From: UBA11051 sp964390495
GTDB taxonomy: Bacteria > Armatimonadota > Zipacnadia > Zipacnadales > UBA11051
Direction: 5' to 3'
Assembly (NCBI GenBank): GCA_964390495.1
Contig: CAYMIN010000007.1
Location: 62,001 to 126,000, forward strand
DNA: 64,000 nt
Below, piece by piece: positions 1 through 8,995 of this stretch (its first letter is position 1; every line of letters starts with the position of its first letter). A model generated the notes under the pieces. That model had not been told where the DNA came from, did not search any database, and saw nothing but the letters and a program-made list of their open reading frames with translations. Position numbers and translations under genes: made by a program.

Positions 1-1
1 G

Positions 2-1279
2 GTGGTGGACGAGGTTACGGTTCATCGCCCCACCAACAGCGTCAGCGACATGATTGACGGCCTTACTCTCGATCTGCTGGCGGCGAATGACAGCCACACA
101 ATCACGGTCACGGTCAGCCAGGACAGCGCCGCTACTTACAGCTCGGTCTCGCAGTTGCTGGCCTCCTACAACAGCATCATTGACAATCTCCGCGCGGGCC
201 AGACCTTCGATACCGACACCAACACCGGCGGCGTTTATTTCGGCGATCCGGCGGTGCGGCTACTCGAGGACGGCTTGCACTCGGCGGTGATGAGTCCGGT
301 GGATGCCTTAGGCGGGAGCGTTACTTTGCCTTCGCAGATCGGCCTTGCGACCGACCAGTACGGCCATCTGGTGCTCGACCAGGCCACTTTCATTGCCGCC
401 TTGGAGGCCAATCCTTTAGGGGTCGCGCGCATGTTTGCGGTCGCCGGTGAAGCCACTGATGCCGACATCACCTATGTCAGTAGCAACGCCGACACCCTGG
501 CCTCTGGTGCCGACGGGTACGCGGTGGAAATCACCCAAGTCGCCGAGAAAGCCACTGCGACTTCCGCCACGCTGGCCGGCAACATCACTACTGATGAGCT
601 TTTGACCTTCAATGGAGTTTGCCCGGTGCAGTTGGACTCAGGCATGTCGTTAGCGGAGGCCGCTGAGGAGCTCAACAGCGCCTTTCAGCTTTTTGGTTTT
701 TCGCTTTCCGCCTCGGTGGTCGGTGATACTATTGTTATCGAGCATGCCTCTTATGGCGACAGCTACGGTTTCAAGGTGCGTTCCAGCCTGGCTCAGGGCG
801 CGGGCGGGCTGGACATCGGTGGCCCCACCGTCGGCGAGGCTGCCGAGTACCGGGGAGTTGACGTGGCCGGCAGCATCAATGGTGAACAGGCCGAGGGTGA
901 TGGCCGCTATCTCTCCGGTAGGTCCGGCAATGCCACCACGGACGGATTGATTTTGCGGGTGGAGGCGACTACTACCGGCAGCAAGGGGGTAGTCAAGGTC
1001 AGTCAGGGCTTGGCCGCGCGTCTGCAGAACTACCTCGAGCGCACCACTGATGAAAACACCGGCTCGATGACGATAGCCAGCGCCAATATTGAGAATGAGA
1101 TTGAGAGTCTTGAGGACGAGATCGAGCGGTTGGAGGCAAGTGTTGAGCGGTATCTGGCGAATCTGCGCGCCGATCTGCTGGCGATGGAGAGTGCTCTATC
1201 GGAGAGCGAGGCTTTGAGCACTTTCATGACCAATCAGATCAAGGGCTTGACCAGCAATTACTATAACCGCAGCGACTGA
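2..1279 (+). CDS. fliD: Flagellar hook-associated protein 2 (filament cap), C-terminal part
   Basis: The reading frame is open at the left edge, so the 5' end lies outside the window. The visible 425 residues match the FliD C-terminal region: a segment resembling the FliD_C start (VSDMIDGLTLDL, about residues 14-25), then alternating beta-rich segments, and a final acidic coiled coil (about 362-410, IENEIESLEDEIERLE) ending in a FliD-like tail (FMTNQIKGLTS). FliD forms the pentameric cap on the flagellar filament and guides flagellin folding. The filament-chaperone gene fliS follows 69 bases downstream, the usual fliD-fliS order. The internal beta-rich insert is long and could be a species-specific domain. 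Confidence 0.88.
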   Translation: MVDEVTVHRPTNSVSDMIDGLTLDLLAANDSHTITVTVSQDSAATYSSVSQLLASYNSIIDNLRAGQTFDTDTNTGGVYFGDPAVRLLEDGLHSAVMSPVDALGGSVTLPSQIGLATDQYGHLVLDQATFIAALEANPLGVARMFAVAGEATDADITYVSSNADTLASGADGYAVEITQVAEKATATSATLAGNITTDELLTFNGVCPVQLDSGMSLAEAAEELNSAFQLFGFSLSASVVGDTIVIEHASYGDSYGFKVRSSLAQGAGGLDIGGPTVGEAAEYRGVDVAGSINGEQAEGDGRYLSGRSGNATTDGLILRVEATTTGSKGVVKVSQGLAARLQNYLERTTDENTGSMTIASANIENEIESLEDEIERLEASVERYLANLRADLLAMESALSESEALSTFMTNQIKGLTSNYYNRSD

Positions 1280-1348
1280 TCACGCAAGCGATGCACTTAG
1301 GCCGTCTTGATCCCACCAACTTCCTCCCGGGAGCCTTGGACTACTGAC

Positions 1349-1783
1349 ATGACTTACAACCGCAATCCGGCCAAACTTTATCGCCAGGTGCAGACCGAAG
1401 TCACTGACGAGAAGCATCTGATCGTACTGCTTTTTGATGGGGCGGTGAGGCTCCTGCAGGATGGCCGGCGCCATTTAGCCGCCCGCGACTACGAACGCTG
1501 GGCCGACTGCAGCCACCGGGCCCGCCGCGTCCTCAGCGAGCTATTGATCGCGCTTGATGAATCGGCGGCACCGGAGCTATGCCGCTCACTCAAGGCCCTT
1601 TATGTATATGTCCAGCGCCTGATCACCGAGGCCGGCCTGGAAGAGGACATGGGAAAACTCCAGGAGGCCATCAAGTTACTCACCCAGCTTGCCACAGCTT
1701 GGAAAGAGGCCAAGAAGACATGTCAGAACCAAGTGGTAGGACAAGCGTCTCGCCTGTCCAGCGACCCGCAGCAGACCCTCTGA
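1349..1783 (+). CDS. fliS: Flagellar export chaperone FliS
   Basis: 144-residue all-helical protein aligned to the FliS family from its first residues (YNRNPAKLYRQVQTEV, then LIVLLFDGAVRLLQDG). FliS binds the C-terminus of flagellin in the cytoplasm, prevents early polymerisation and delivers it to the export gate. I chose the ATG at 1349 because family similarity starts there; an in-frame ATG at 1307 would add 14 unrelated residues. The last residues (QASRLSSDPQQ) look foreign: they are encoded by a dispersed palindromic repeat (1739-1759) and probably extend the original C-terminus. The end overlaps the next gene by 64 bases. Confidence 0.87.
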   Translation: MTYNRNPAKLYRQVQTEVTDEKHLIVLLFDGAVRLLQDGRRHLAARDYERWADCSHRARRVLSELLIALDESAAPELCRSLKALYVYVQRLITEAGLEEDMGKLQEAIKLLTQLATAWKEAKKTCQNQVVGQASRLSSDPQQTL

Positions 1784-2241
1784 GCCGGCCGCCGACGCTA
1801 TCCGGCCTGCCTCGGGACCTCGCCGAGATATTCGGCCAACTCGACCGGCTTTACAGCGGCATGGCGTACTGTCTGGAGGGCGACGCCTCCGCTGTTGCAG
1901 GCGGCCAGGTGTGCCGGACCGATCGTGACGATGGCGATTTGGCGCAGGTTTGCGGCGCTCGGCCCGAGCCCAGGACTATTGCGGCGCTACTGCAGCAACA
2001 GCGCTCGCTGCTGGTCGAGCTGGAGCGGGCGATTGGCGCGGCATTGGCTAGCGGCGTGGTCCCGGAGCGGCTTGAAGCTGTCATCGGGCATGTCGAGGCG
2101 GGTCATCGTCATTGTCAGGGGCTATTGCGCCGCCGTCTAGCCGAGTTGGAGCGAGCGCTGGCGGGCTTGAGCAAGCGCCGGGTGCAGCGGGCCGCTTACC
2201 TGGCCCATTCAGGCGATGCAGCCAAGACTGCGCCCCTATAA
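1720..2241 (+). CDS. FlgN/FliT-like flagellar chaperone (probable)
   Basis: 173-residue protein starting inside the 3' end of fliS. The ATG at 1720 is preceded by GGAAAGAGG, while the reading frame upstream is only a shadow of fliS. Residues from about 30 on are strongly helical and rich in Leu, Glu and Arg (for example LLVELERAIGAAL and LLRRRLAELERALAGL), which fits a small antiparallel helical export chaperone such as FlgN or FliT. No diagnostic motif is visible, so the function comes mainly from position after fliD-fliS. The N-terminus (GRTSVSPVQRP) is encoded by the same dispersed repeat that forms the FliS tail, read in another frame. Confidence 0.55.
   Translation: MSEPSGRTSVSPVQRPAADPLSRPPTLSGLPRDLAEIFGQLDRLYSGMAYCLEGDASAVAGGQVCRTDRDDGDLAQVCGARPEPRTIAALLQQQRSLLVELERAIGAALASGVVPERLEAVIGHVEAGHRHCQGLLRRRLAELERALAGLSKRRVQRAAYLAHSGDAAKTAPL
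1739..1759. repeat. Dispersed GACAGGC/GCCTGTC palindrome inside the fliS/flgN-like overlap
   Basis: The sequence GGACAAGCGTCTCGCCTGTC is an imperfect inverted repeat nearly identical to the element at 7049-7067 and related to those at 38455-38510, 53673-53713 and 57795-57814. Here it is translated in two frames at once, as the FliS tail and the head of the following protein. Confidence 0.7.
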
Positions 2242-2280
2242 CTCCCCACTTCCCTGGACGACAGGCCTCCTGGCGGCTCT

Positions 2281-3081
2281 CTACTCGACCTCAAACTCAT
2301 CCCCATCGTGGGCGATGGCGAACGGGAAGCTCAGGTGCTTCTCACACATCCCTCGCAGTTCCCTTTCGCCCTCATCATGCCAGGGATCGTGGATATGGGT
2401 CAGAATCAGCCGCCCGATCCGCTTCTCCGCAATGAACGGCAGGATGTTTTCGGGCGCGACGTGGGTCATCTCCATGACCAGCACATCCACCGGCTCCTCC
2501 AACAGCTCGCCCAGATAGCGGAAGTCGGCGGGCAGGTCCCCGGTAAAGGCAATGCGGCGGTCGAGAATGTCGAAGATATAGGAGAAGGAGTTGGCCTTGA
2601 GCCGCCATTCGAGGTCTCCGTAGGCTATTGCCGGCCCTTCCATGTGGCCGTTGCGCGCGGCGGTGACGGTGGCGTACTCGTCCTCAAAGACCGTCTCATC
2701 CTCGATGACGCCGCTCACTTCCAGGTTGAATCTGACGTAGTCGGGCGGCACCAACATTGCCTGCAGCCAGTTGAGCAGCGGGTATTTGCCTTCCGGCGGC
2801 ATAAAGACGGAGAATTGGTGATCGGGCGCGACCATATTATGGCCTAGCAGCTTGATCAGCACTGGCAGGCCCCCGACGTGGTCGGCGTGCATATGGCTGA
2901 TGAAGGCGGCTCGCAGCTTGCTGAAGTCTTTCTCCATCCGCACCAGAGTTGCGGCCACCGGCTCACCGCAGTCAATCAAGTAAGCGCGCTGGGCTATTTC
3001 GAGTAAGGTGGCGGGGTTATAGCGACAGTGAGTTGGCCGCCCGTGGGAGGTTCCTAGGGTCGTTATCCGCAGCCTTATCAC
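2281..3081 (-). CDS. MBL-fold metallo-hydrolase, RNase Z-like
   Basis: 266 residues with the metallo-beta-lactamase signature H63-x-H65-x-D67-H68 (SHMHADHVGG), a later Asp ligand in AFTGD, and a C-terminal LTHIHDPW that can supply the last histidine. The opening (LRITTLGTSHGRPTHCR) and the ligand layout resemble the RNase Z/ElaC and PhnP/phosphodiesterase branch, which cleave phosphodiester bonds using two metal ions. Length is shorter than classical RNase Z and I do not see the RNase Z exosite arm, so a tRNA 3' processing role is not claimed. It is convergent with the flagellar genes, with only 39 bases between stop codons. Confidence 0.8.
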   Translation of the reverse strand: MIRLRITTLGTSHGRPTHCRYNPATLLEIAQRAYLIDCGEPVAATLVRMEKDFSKLRAAFISHMHADHVGGLPVLIKLLGHNMVAPDHQFSVFMPPEGKYPLLNWLQAMLVPPDYVRFNLEVSGVIEDETVFEDEYATVTAARNGHMEGPAIAYGDLEWRLKANSFSYIFDILDRRIAFTGDLPADFRYLGELLEEPVDVLVMEMTHVAPENILPFIAEKRIGRLILTHIHDPWHDEGERELRGMCEKHLSFPFAIAHDGDEFEVE

Positions 3082-3486
3082 TCCTATCGGCGAGCGAAGC
3101 CGGCCTTGCCCGGCCTGATCCCGAAGGGGTAGGCTTTACGCCTTGCTCTGCCATGCCTGAGCAAGCCTATACCTGCAGGTCTAGAGGCCTTCTTAGCGCC
3201 AGCTTCGCCACAGGCTGGCTTATATCCTCTGTTTGCATTCACACTTGGGCGGGGCTACTCAGACATATTCCCGTGGCTCGGGCTTCTGGCCCGCGTCTGC
3301 CGCAGGCGCGCGCAGGGCCCGGCTGACGGCCTGCGCATGTGTCGCCCCAAAAAAAATCTGCCGCAAGCAGGAATCGGGGCTGGCAGAGCGAAAGAGGAAT
3401 AGTGCGTGGTATGCAAGCCCAGACGGGCGTCTGCGCACATAATCAGTATCAACTCTGGATGCAATGGAACGGAAGGGGCGAGACGC
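3082..3486. other. Intergenic region with a nested inverted repeat
   Basis: 405 bases between divergent genes. It contains a nested inverted repeat at 3130-3169: TAGGC pairs with GCCTA and TTGCTC with GAGCAA around a 10-base loop. The rest is GC-rich and low in obvious signals. A ribosome binding site (GGAAGGGG) lies just before the ATG at 3487. No convincing promoter was found. Confidence 0.5.
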
Positions 3487-5541
3487 ATGACTAGGATGAG
3501 CCGTGTCGTGTTCGTATGTGTGTTGTTACTTGCCTTCGTGGCGGTGGCGGGGGCTCAGATCCAGCGTGGTATCATTCTCAGGCCCAAGGTGCAACTGCAG
3601 ACCGCCAGTCCCCTAGTGCTCAGCAAGCGCTTCGAGACGCTGCTGAAAGAGCACAACGTGGCGACGACCAAACAGAGCACAGCGCTGAACCAATTCCGCT
3701 CACTCCCCACCAGCCTGCAACAGGACTTGTTGGGGACGATGGATGAGAAGGCCGCTACGCAACTAGGCATACCCAACGCAATGCTGCCGCAATACAAGTA
3801 CGTGGAACTGTTGCGGATCAAGCCCGGTCTAGTAATACTGCGGCGCATCAGCGGCTTTTTCCCGGAGGAGGGCTCTCCCGGCTGCTGGGCCTATGCCTTC
3901 GGGATGCCCTGGAGCGATGCTTGCCAGGTAGTCTTCGACGGCACTCCAGTTGAGACCCATTATCTGGGCTTCAACATCGAGTTCTTCCCCAACTCCCTGG
4001 CCTTCACCGTGCCGGCGGGTGCCACCACCGGCGCCGACCATGATGTCAAGGTGATCTGGGAGGGCACCAGCAACGAGACCCCGACGGTGCAGTATCACAT
4101 CGTCGCCCCGCGCGGCTATCGCGGCTACTGGGGCTGGCAGTTCCATAACTTCGGCGACCCGGCCATCCCCTGGCACCTGTATCGCGACTTCTTCGGAGCC
4201 AGCGCGGTTGAGTACCCCAACGGTACCCACCGGCCCTCGGCTCAGGCCTGGTACGATTCGAGCTACAAGGGTGTCGGCGGCGGCGGTAACTGCTACGGCA
4301 TGACCGTCTCGAGTATGCGCGCCCGGCAATTCAACATCACCACCTATCATCACGCCTGGTTCGCCGCTCACGCCGAACCGTACACCTGGCCGTACCCATG
4401 GTGTACCGAGACCAAGCAGACCGCCCAGGAGGACCAGGGCGGCCAGCTCAGTGCCGAAATGTCTTACTACATCAACCACTACTACAACCACCAGAGCCAC
4501 CAACAGGCCTGGCAGCGCTGTCACGATCTGGTCTTCACCGCCAACGACCACGCCAATATCTGCTTCTGGAGCGCAACCGGCGGCCATTCGGTGGTCGGAT
4601 ACGGCACCGAAGTTGACGGCACCAAACACTACATCCGCATGTATGACAACAACGCGCCTTACACCGAAACCGAGACCGGCGGCCCACACAAGAGCCTCAG
4701 CTATGTGGACTACGCCAATGGTAGCTTCACCTACCCGGGTAAGGGCTACAACAAGATGATCTGCCTGTCCTACAGCGAATGTCTCGAGGGGCCGTCGCTG
4801 CCCGCCGCAGCTAGCGGAGTGGCCGGTGCTACCGCCGTCTGTGTGGTCAACGGCGGCACCGTCCGACAGATCAGCGACGGACAGGGCCACACCTTCTTCA
4901 ACGCCAACGGCACCGAGAACACCAATCCGGCAACCCGCATACCTGACTCGATGAGGTTCTTGCCCCTCACCGGCGAAGTTAGCGCCTTCAACTACCCCGG
5001 CGTCTTCATCTTCAACCAGGCCTCGGGCAAGGACCTGACCTTCAACGTTGAAGGCGGCGGGGCTAAGTCCTTGAGTATGTTCATGGCCGGAGATGTCATG
5101 GAGGTGGAGTTCAGCGGCCAGGGACAAATCATCTGCAACGATATCCTCACCAACACTCGCGCGTTGGAGGTGCCGGCTCCGGACGCCCTGCGGCCAACTT
5201 CGATCCGCTGCATCAAGGTGTTGGCCAACGAGCGCGTTTATCGCTTGCTCAACCTGCGCAACCTCGGCCCTACCAGCCTGATCATGCAGCCAACGGTCAA
5301 CGGCAATGCGCTCAACGTGCAATCCAAGGGCGCGGTGCAGTTTGACCTCAACGCGGCTACCTTCGCCGCCGGCCAGGTGCAGGAGGGCTTGTTCAGAAAC
5401 ATCGGCCTGGCAACCAACCAAGTGGGCGTCTTGCAGCCGGGTAACTGGAACGCACTCGGCACCACCCAGCTTAACCTGCAGATCCGCAATCTGCAGACGA
5501 AGCAGCAGATCCGTAACATCAGGATCGAGCCGGGCCACTAG
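3487..5541 (+). CDS. Secreted protein with cysteine-peptidase-like catalytic core
   Basis: 684 residues. The ATG at 3487 has an upstream GGAAGGGG and begins a clear signal peptide (MTRMSRVVFVCVLLLAFVAVAGAQ). After a helical segment comes a beta-rich IPT/TIG-like stretch (about 120-215). The central region has spaced motifs like a papain-fold triad: GGGGNCYGM (Cys), then GGHSVVGYG (His), then MYDNNAPY (Asp/Asn). The C-terminal 200 residues are beta-rich with no assigned family. The protein is probably exported and may process or bind extracellular proteins. I do not recognise a named family, so the enzymatic role is inference from motif order and spacing. A 574-residue open frame on the opposite strand is a compositional shadow. 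Confidence 0.6.
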   Translation: MTRMSRVVFVCVLLLAFVAVAGAQIQRGIILRPKVQLQTASPLVLSKRFETLLKEHNVATTKQSTALNQFRSLPTSLQQDLLGTMDEKAATQLGIPNAMLPQYKYVELLRIKPGLVILRRISGFFPEEGSPGCWAYAFGMPWSDACQVVFDGTPVETHYLGFNIEFFPNSLAFTVPAGATTGADHDVKVIWEGTSNETPTVQYHIVAPRGYRGYWGWQFHNFGDPAIPWHLYRDFFGASAVEYPNGTHRPSAQAWYDSSYKGVGGGGNCYGMTVSSMRARQFNITTYHHAWFAAHAEPYTWPYPWCTETKQTAQEDQGGQLSAEMSYYINHYYNHQSHQQAWQRCHDLVFTANDHANICFWSATGGHSVVGYGTEVDGTKHYIRMYDNNAPYTETETGGPHKSLSYVDYANGSFTYPGKGYNKMICLSYSECLEGPSLPAAASGVAGATAVCVVNGGTVRQISDGQGHTFFNANGTENTNPATRIPDSMRFLPLTGEVSAFNYPGVFIFNQASGKDLTFNVEGGGAKSLSMFMAGDVMEVEFSGQGQIICNDILTNTRALEVPAPDALRPTSIRCIKVLANERVYRLLNLRNLGPTSLIMQPTVNGNALNVQSKGAVQFDLNAATFAAGQVQEGLFRNIGLATNQVGVLQPGNWNALGTTQLNLQIRNLQTKQQIRNIRIEPGH

Positions 5542-5633
5542 GTCGTGGAGCAAAAGAACTGAAAGTCAGCCGTCAAGAGCCAATCCCTGAGGTGGGAACG
5601 CCCATTTCGGGGCGGGCGGGCTGACCGATCATC

Positions 5634-5669
5634 TACCCCCCTTGAGTAAGCCGTTGCTTAAGGGGGGTA
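5634..5669. terminator. Strong inverted repeat after the secreted protein gene
   Basis: TACCCCCCTTGAG (5634-5646) pairs over 13 positions, one a G-T wobble, with CTTAAGGGGGGTA (5657-5669) around a 10-base loop. It lies 93 bases after the stop at 5541 and could end transcription or protect the 3' end. There is no clean T-run after it, so intrinsic termination is uncertain. Confidence 0.5.
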
Positions 5670-5810
5670 AATTGTGTCCAGAGGCAATTCTCGTAGGGGA
5701 AAGCAAGAACCGGCGGAGAGCAACGATTCGGGCAGGATGCACGACCCACGGGGTGAAAAGGCCCTCACTGTAGCCATCTCCCACAGGGAGAGAAGACAAC
5801 GACAATGGGT

Positions 5811-5882
5811 CCTAACCCCCTCCCCCCTTCCCACACCCGCGCTTCGCGCGGGTACCCGGAAGGGGGAATCAAAGGGGGATAG
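5811..5882. repeat. Dispersed palindromic repeat, family A (copy 1, inverted, enlarged loop)
   Basis: CCTAACCCCCTC and a CCCTTCCC block on the left mirror GGAAGGGGGAATC and AAAGGGGGATAGG on the right. The loop carries an extra CCCGCGCTTCGCGCGGG hairpin not present in the copies at 39963, 41323 and 53387. Confidence 0.75.
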
Positions 5883-5905
5883 GTGGGCGAACCAAAGGGG
5901 GCCCG

Positions 5906-8900
5906 TCAAAACAGTATGGCTGCCGTGGCAATGGCAATCAGTTGCTTCAAAGTGTCGCTCCAACGGCTCTTGAGACGCTCAGTGCGGAACATGTGCTGCG
6001 AAGGCACAATCACCACATCGCCGGCCTCCACCGCCTTGATTTTGTTCGCCGGTGAGGCCGCGCCATTAGCGCGCACCACAATCAGCCGGCCTAAACTGGC
6101 ATCAGGCAAAGCCCCGCCAGCCTTGTCCACATAGGAATAGGGACTTAGCTCAGGAGTGAAAGTGACTGCGCCGGGCGAGCTGACTGAGCCGATTACGGTG
6201 ACAAAATCCACGGCCTTGGGAACCCGCAGTATGTCACCATGATGAAGCTTGAGATTGCCGGTGCGACCCTCGGTCTGCATGATGTCGGCACCGTCAATCG
6301 GGACAGCCTTGATCCAGGAGGAGATGTCAATGCGGCGGGGCGGAACCACCAGCAAGGCGCCGCCCTCGATGCCCATTAGGCCGCCAAGCTGCTTGGCAGT
6401 GGATTCGGCGAGAATCTGGCCCTGCTGCCCCTCGGTGAGAGCGGCAGAAGTCTGGCCGGCCTCGCGATTGAGCAGATTCACCACGTAGCTGAGATCGTCT
6501 TGGCGCGCTGTAGGGAGCACCTCCTCCATCAGCCGGTAGAGAATCATGCCGCGAGGGTTGGCCTTTTCAGTCAGCCCACCGGCGCGCTGAATCAGATCGT
6601 GTATCGTGTCCGCTTTGGCCGCCTCGTCCTGCTCGAGGCGCAAGGCGTAAGTTCCGGGCTTGCAGACCTCGCCCTGGACTGAGACCACCTTCGGCACGAC
6701 GGTGAAGTCGGCCCGGCCCATCACCCCGACGCGATCGTCATCGGCCAGCAGCACGTCCGGCTCGACAGCAAAGCCCTCTGGCGTGGTAGTCAGGCTGAGA
6801 GTGCGAGTGTGACTGGGGCCTGCAAAGCGCCCCGACGTATATTGAACCGTGTCGGCGGCATCGGCCTTGAGACCCCCGGCAGCAACTATCAAATCGGATA
6901 CCCTCATGCCCTGATAGCGCTCGTAAGTGTCGGGATTCCTGACATAGCCGTCGATGTGGACCTGGCTGGGTAGGGTAACATCTTCGCGGGCCAAGACGCG
7001 GAGGAGATCGCCGCGCTGGAGGGGGAGGTCTTCTGGGCGCTCTTGTTCGACAGGCGAGACGCCTGTCGTCCCGGGGCGTTGCTGGGAGCCTGGGGCCGGT
7101 GTAACCAAAGCGACAGGCAGGATCGCCTCGCGCTGGTCGGGAGTAAGCCGGAGCACCTCGGCGCGCTCGGTGTAAGCACCGGGGAGCAAGCCGCCGGCCA
7201 GCATGACCAGCTCGCGCACCGTCATGCCCGCGATGAAGGGAAACTCTCCGGGATTGCGCACCTGGCCCTCGACCGTTACCAGCGCGGGAGCCTGAACGTC
7301 GGCTTCGGTGTAGAGATAAACGATGTCATGCGGTCTCAAGGGCACGTCGCCGGTGCCATCGAGGACCTCGCGCACCGAGAAGCGCACCAGTTCATAGTCA
7401 AAATCGTCATTCAACCGCCAGACAGCGCCCTGCTGCATGTAAGCGGCCTCGGTCGGCCCCTGGGCCAGCTTGAGCAGACCGGCGAGAGTGAGACCCGGAG
7501 TAACCTCATAAACGCCCGGGCGCTGTACCGGCCCGAGCAACTCGACCGTGTTGCGAGCGCGATCCACCAGACTGCCGACTTGTACCAGATCGCCATCAAG
7601 CAGGGAGAGGTCCCGGCCGCGTTCGCCTGCCTCGCCAAGATCGGCCCGCAGCAGATGCCACATTTCATTGGCTTCGGCACGCCAGACCTCAACCCCCGCC
7701 GCGTAGGCATTAGGCCTCAAGCCGCCGGCCATCGCCAGCGCCTCCGCCAGGCTGAGCGTGTCCAGCAACTCATAGCGCGCGGGCCGACGCACCGCCCCGG
7801 CAACGCCGATCTCGGTGGCAACCGGCGGCACAAATACCGTATCGCCGGCCTGGAGCATGACATCGGCGTCGCGACGGCCATACATGAGATATTGGTAAAG
7901 ATCAACCTCGGTTTGGGATTGCGGCTGGGCCGACAAATCGGGCTGGCGCAAGAGCCGGAGGCGGCGGTAGGAGCCGAGCTCCGCAGGCCCCCCGGCGGCG
8001 TAGAGAGCGGTGAATAAGGTGGCATTGCCAGGGAGGGAGAACTTGCCCGGCTGCATCACCTCGCCGACCACATAAACATCAATAACACGCTGCTGGATAA
8101 GCTCCAGGACGATTTCGGGATCGGAGTAGAACTCGGCGGCGCGCTTGGTAATCAGCGCCTCCGTCTCGGCCATAGTCTTGCCGCTGATAACCAGCTTGCC
8201 CAACACCGGCAAGGTGATGTAGCCGTCAGCGGTGACAGTGACCTGCTGCTCGGTGCGCATGTCGTCGAGGTTCCAGATCTGCACCTTCAAGACATCAGCC
8301 GGGCCAAGAGGGTAGTAAGGCGAAACCGGGACATTGGCCAGCGGACTGCCGGCATCAGGCGCTTCAGCAGCCTCCAGAGGCGCTGCGCCGGGGCGCGCCA
8401 AAGAAGCTGCCAGGCGCGAGCTGATAAATACGTCAGCACCAAAACGAGGCAAAGAGGCGAACACCTCGGCGGCAGGGACCGGCGTGGGCTGCGGCTCTAC
8501 AGCCGTCAGCGGAGCCTCCGGCTCAAGCTCCCGGCCCGGTGGCACAGGCCCGGGGCCGAAGGGCTTGGCTGCAGGCGGCTGCAGTACCACCGGCACCAGC
8601 TCCACCGAGCTTTGCGAGTAAAGGGCCCGGTAAGCAGCAGTGATTTTGTCCAGGCCTTGAGCAAGCGTAAGATCAGCCAGATTGAGCCGGCCCAGACGGG
8701 GTAGCAAGACGTCGGAATTATCGGCAACGCGAACCCGCGTGAATACATGAATGGTCTCGCCCGTCCAGACCGTAATCAGCAACTCGCTGCCCGGTGTCAC
8801 GAGGCGATCGCCAGGGGGAGTGGGGAGCGGCGGCGCGCTCTCCTGAACAGCCGGCTGCTCCGGGGCCTCCAGGGCACTAGCAGCCCGGCTGTCAGTCGGG

Positions 8901-8995
8901 GCCGCTGGAGCTGACGAGGTAACCAAAACAACCAGGCTCGCGGCAATCACCAGCGCGAACCAGGCCCGCCCGGTCTTCAAATCGAGTAAGTGCAT
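5906..8995 (-). CDS. SLBB-domain polysaccharide export protein
   Basis: 1029 residues with an N-terminal signal peptide (about 1-33), two polysaccharide-export domains (about 60-135 and 228-305) and seven SLBB-type repeats, each with a recognisable G-x-V-x-x-P-G core (VYVVGEVMQPGKF, VELLGPVQRPGVYEV, VTVEGQVRNPGEF, VHIDGYVRNPDTY, VSVQGEVCKPGTY, VTVIGSVSSPGAV and one degenerate copy). It ends in a hydrophobic segment. Wza-type proteins form the channel exporting capsule or exopolysaccharide across the envelope; this one is far longer than Wza (about 380 residues). The start ATG has GGAGG seven bases upstream. Around residues 635-650 a dispersed repeat (7049-7067) is read in frame as GTTGVSPVEQ. 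No other Wzx/Wzy/Wzc-type gene is adjacent. Confidence 0.87.
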   Translation of the reverse strand: MHLLDLKTGRAWFALVIAASLVVLVTSSAPAAPTDSRAASALEAPEQPAVQESAPPLPTPPGDRLVTPGSELLITVWTGETIHVFTRVRVADNSDVLLPRLGRLNLADLTLAQGLDKITAAYRALYSQSSVELVPVVLQPPAAKPFGPGPVPPGRELEPEAPLTAVEPQPTPVPAAEVFASLPRFGADVFISSRLAASLARPGAAPLEAAEAPDAGSPLANVPVSPYYPLGPADVLKVQIWNLDDMRTEQQVTVTADGYITLPVLGKLVISGKTMAETEALITKRAAEFYSDPEIVLELIQQRVIDVYVVGEVMQPGKFSLPGNATLFTALYAAGGPAELGSYRRLRLLRQPDLSAQPQSQTEVDLYQYLMYGRRDADVMLQAGDTVFVPPVATEIGVAGAVRRPARYELLDTLSLAEALAMAGGLRPNAYAAGVEVWRAEANEMWHLLRADLGEAGERGRDLSLLDGDLVQVGSLVDRARNTVELLGPVQRPGVYEVTPGLTLAGLLKLAQGPTEAAYMQQGAVWRLNDDFDYELVRFSVREVLDGTGDVPLRPHDIVYLYTEADVQAPALVTVEGQVRNPGEFPFIAGMTVRELVMLAGGLLPGAYTERAEVLRLTPDQREAILPVALVTPAPGSQQRPGTTGVSPVEQERPEDLPLQRGDLLRVLAREDVTLPSQVHIDGYVRNPDTYERYQGMRVSDLIVAAGGLKADAADTVQYTSGRFAGPSHTRTLSLTTTPEGFAVEPDVLLADDDRVGVMGRADFTVVPKVVSVQGEVCKPGTYALRLEQDEAAKADTIHDLIQRAGGLTEKANPRGMILYRLMEEVLPTARQDDLSYVVNLLNREAGQTSAALTEGQQGQILAESTAKQLGGLMGIEGGALLVVPPRRIDISSWIKAVPIDGADIMQTEGRTGNLKLHHGDILRVPKAVDFVTVIGSVSSPGAVTFTPELSPYSYVDKAGGALPDASLGRLIVVRANGAASPANKIKAVEAGDVVIVPSQHMFRTERLKSRWSDTLKQLIAIATAAILF
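7049..7067. repeat. Dispersed GACAGGC/GCCTGTC palindrome inside the SLBB gene
   Basis: GACAGGCGAGACGCCTGTC is a near-perfect inverted repeat, matching the element in fliS. It is in frame and adds a short TGVSPV-type segment in a linker between SLBB repeats. Confidence 0.7.

Noticed and set aside
3829..5553. 574-residue open frame on the minus strand
   Set aside because: Fully opposite the secreted protein gene with a signal peptide and motif order; composition (Val/Gly/Ala/His rich) is typical of a GC-rich antisense shadow.
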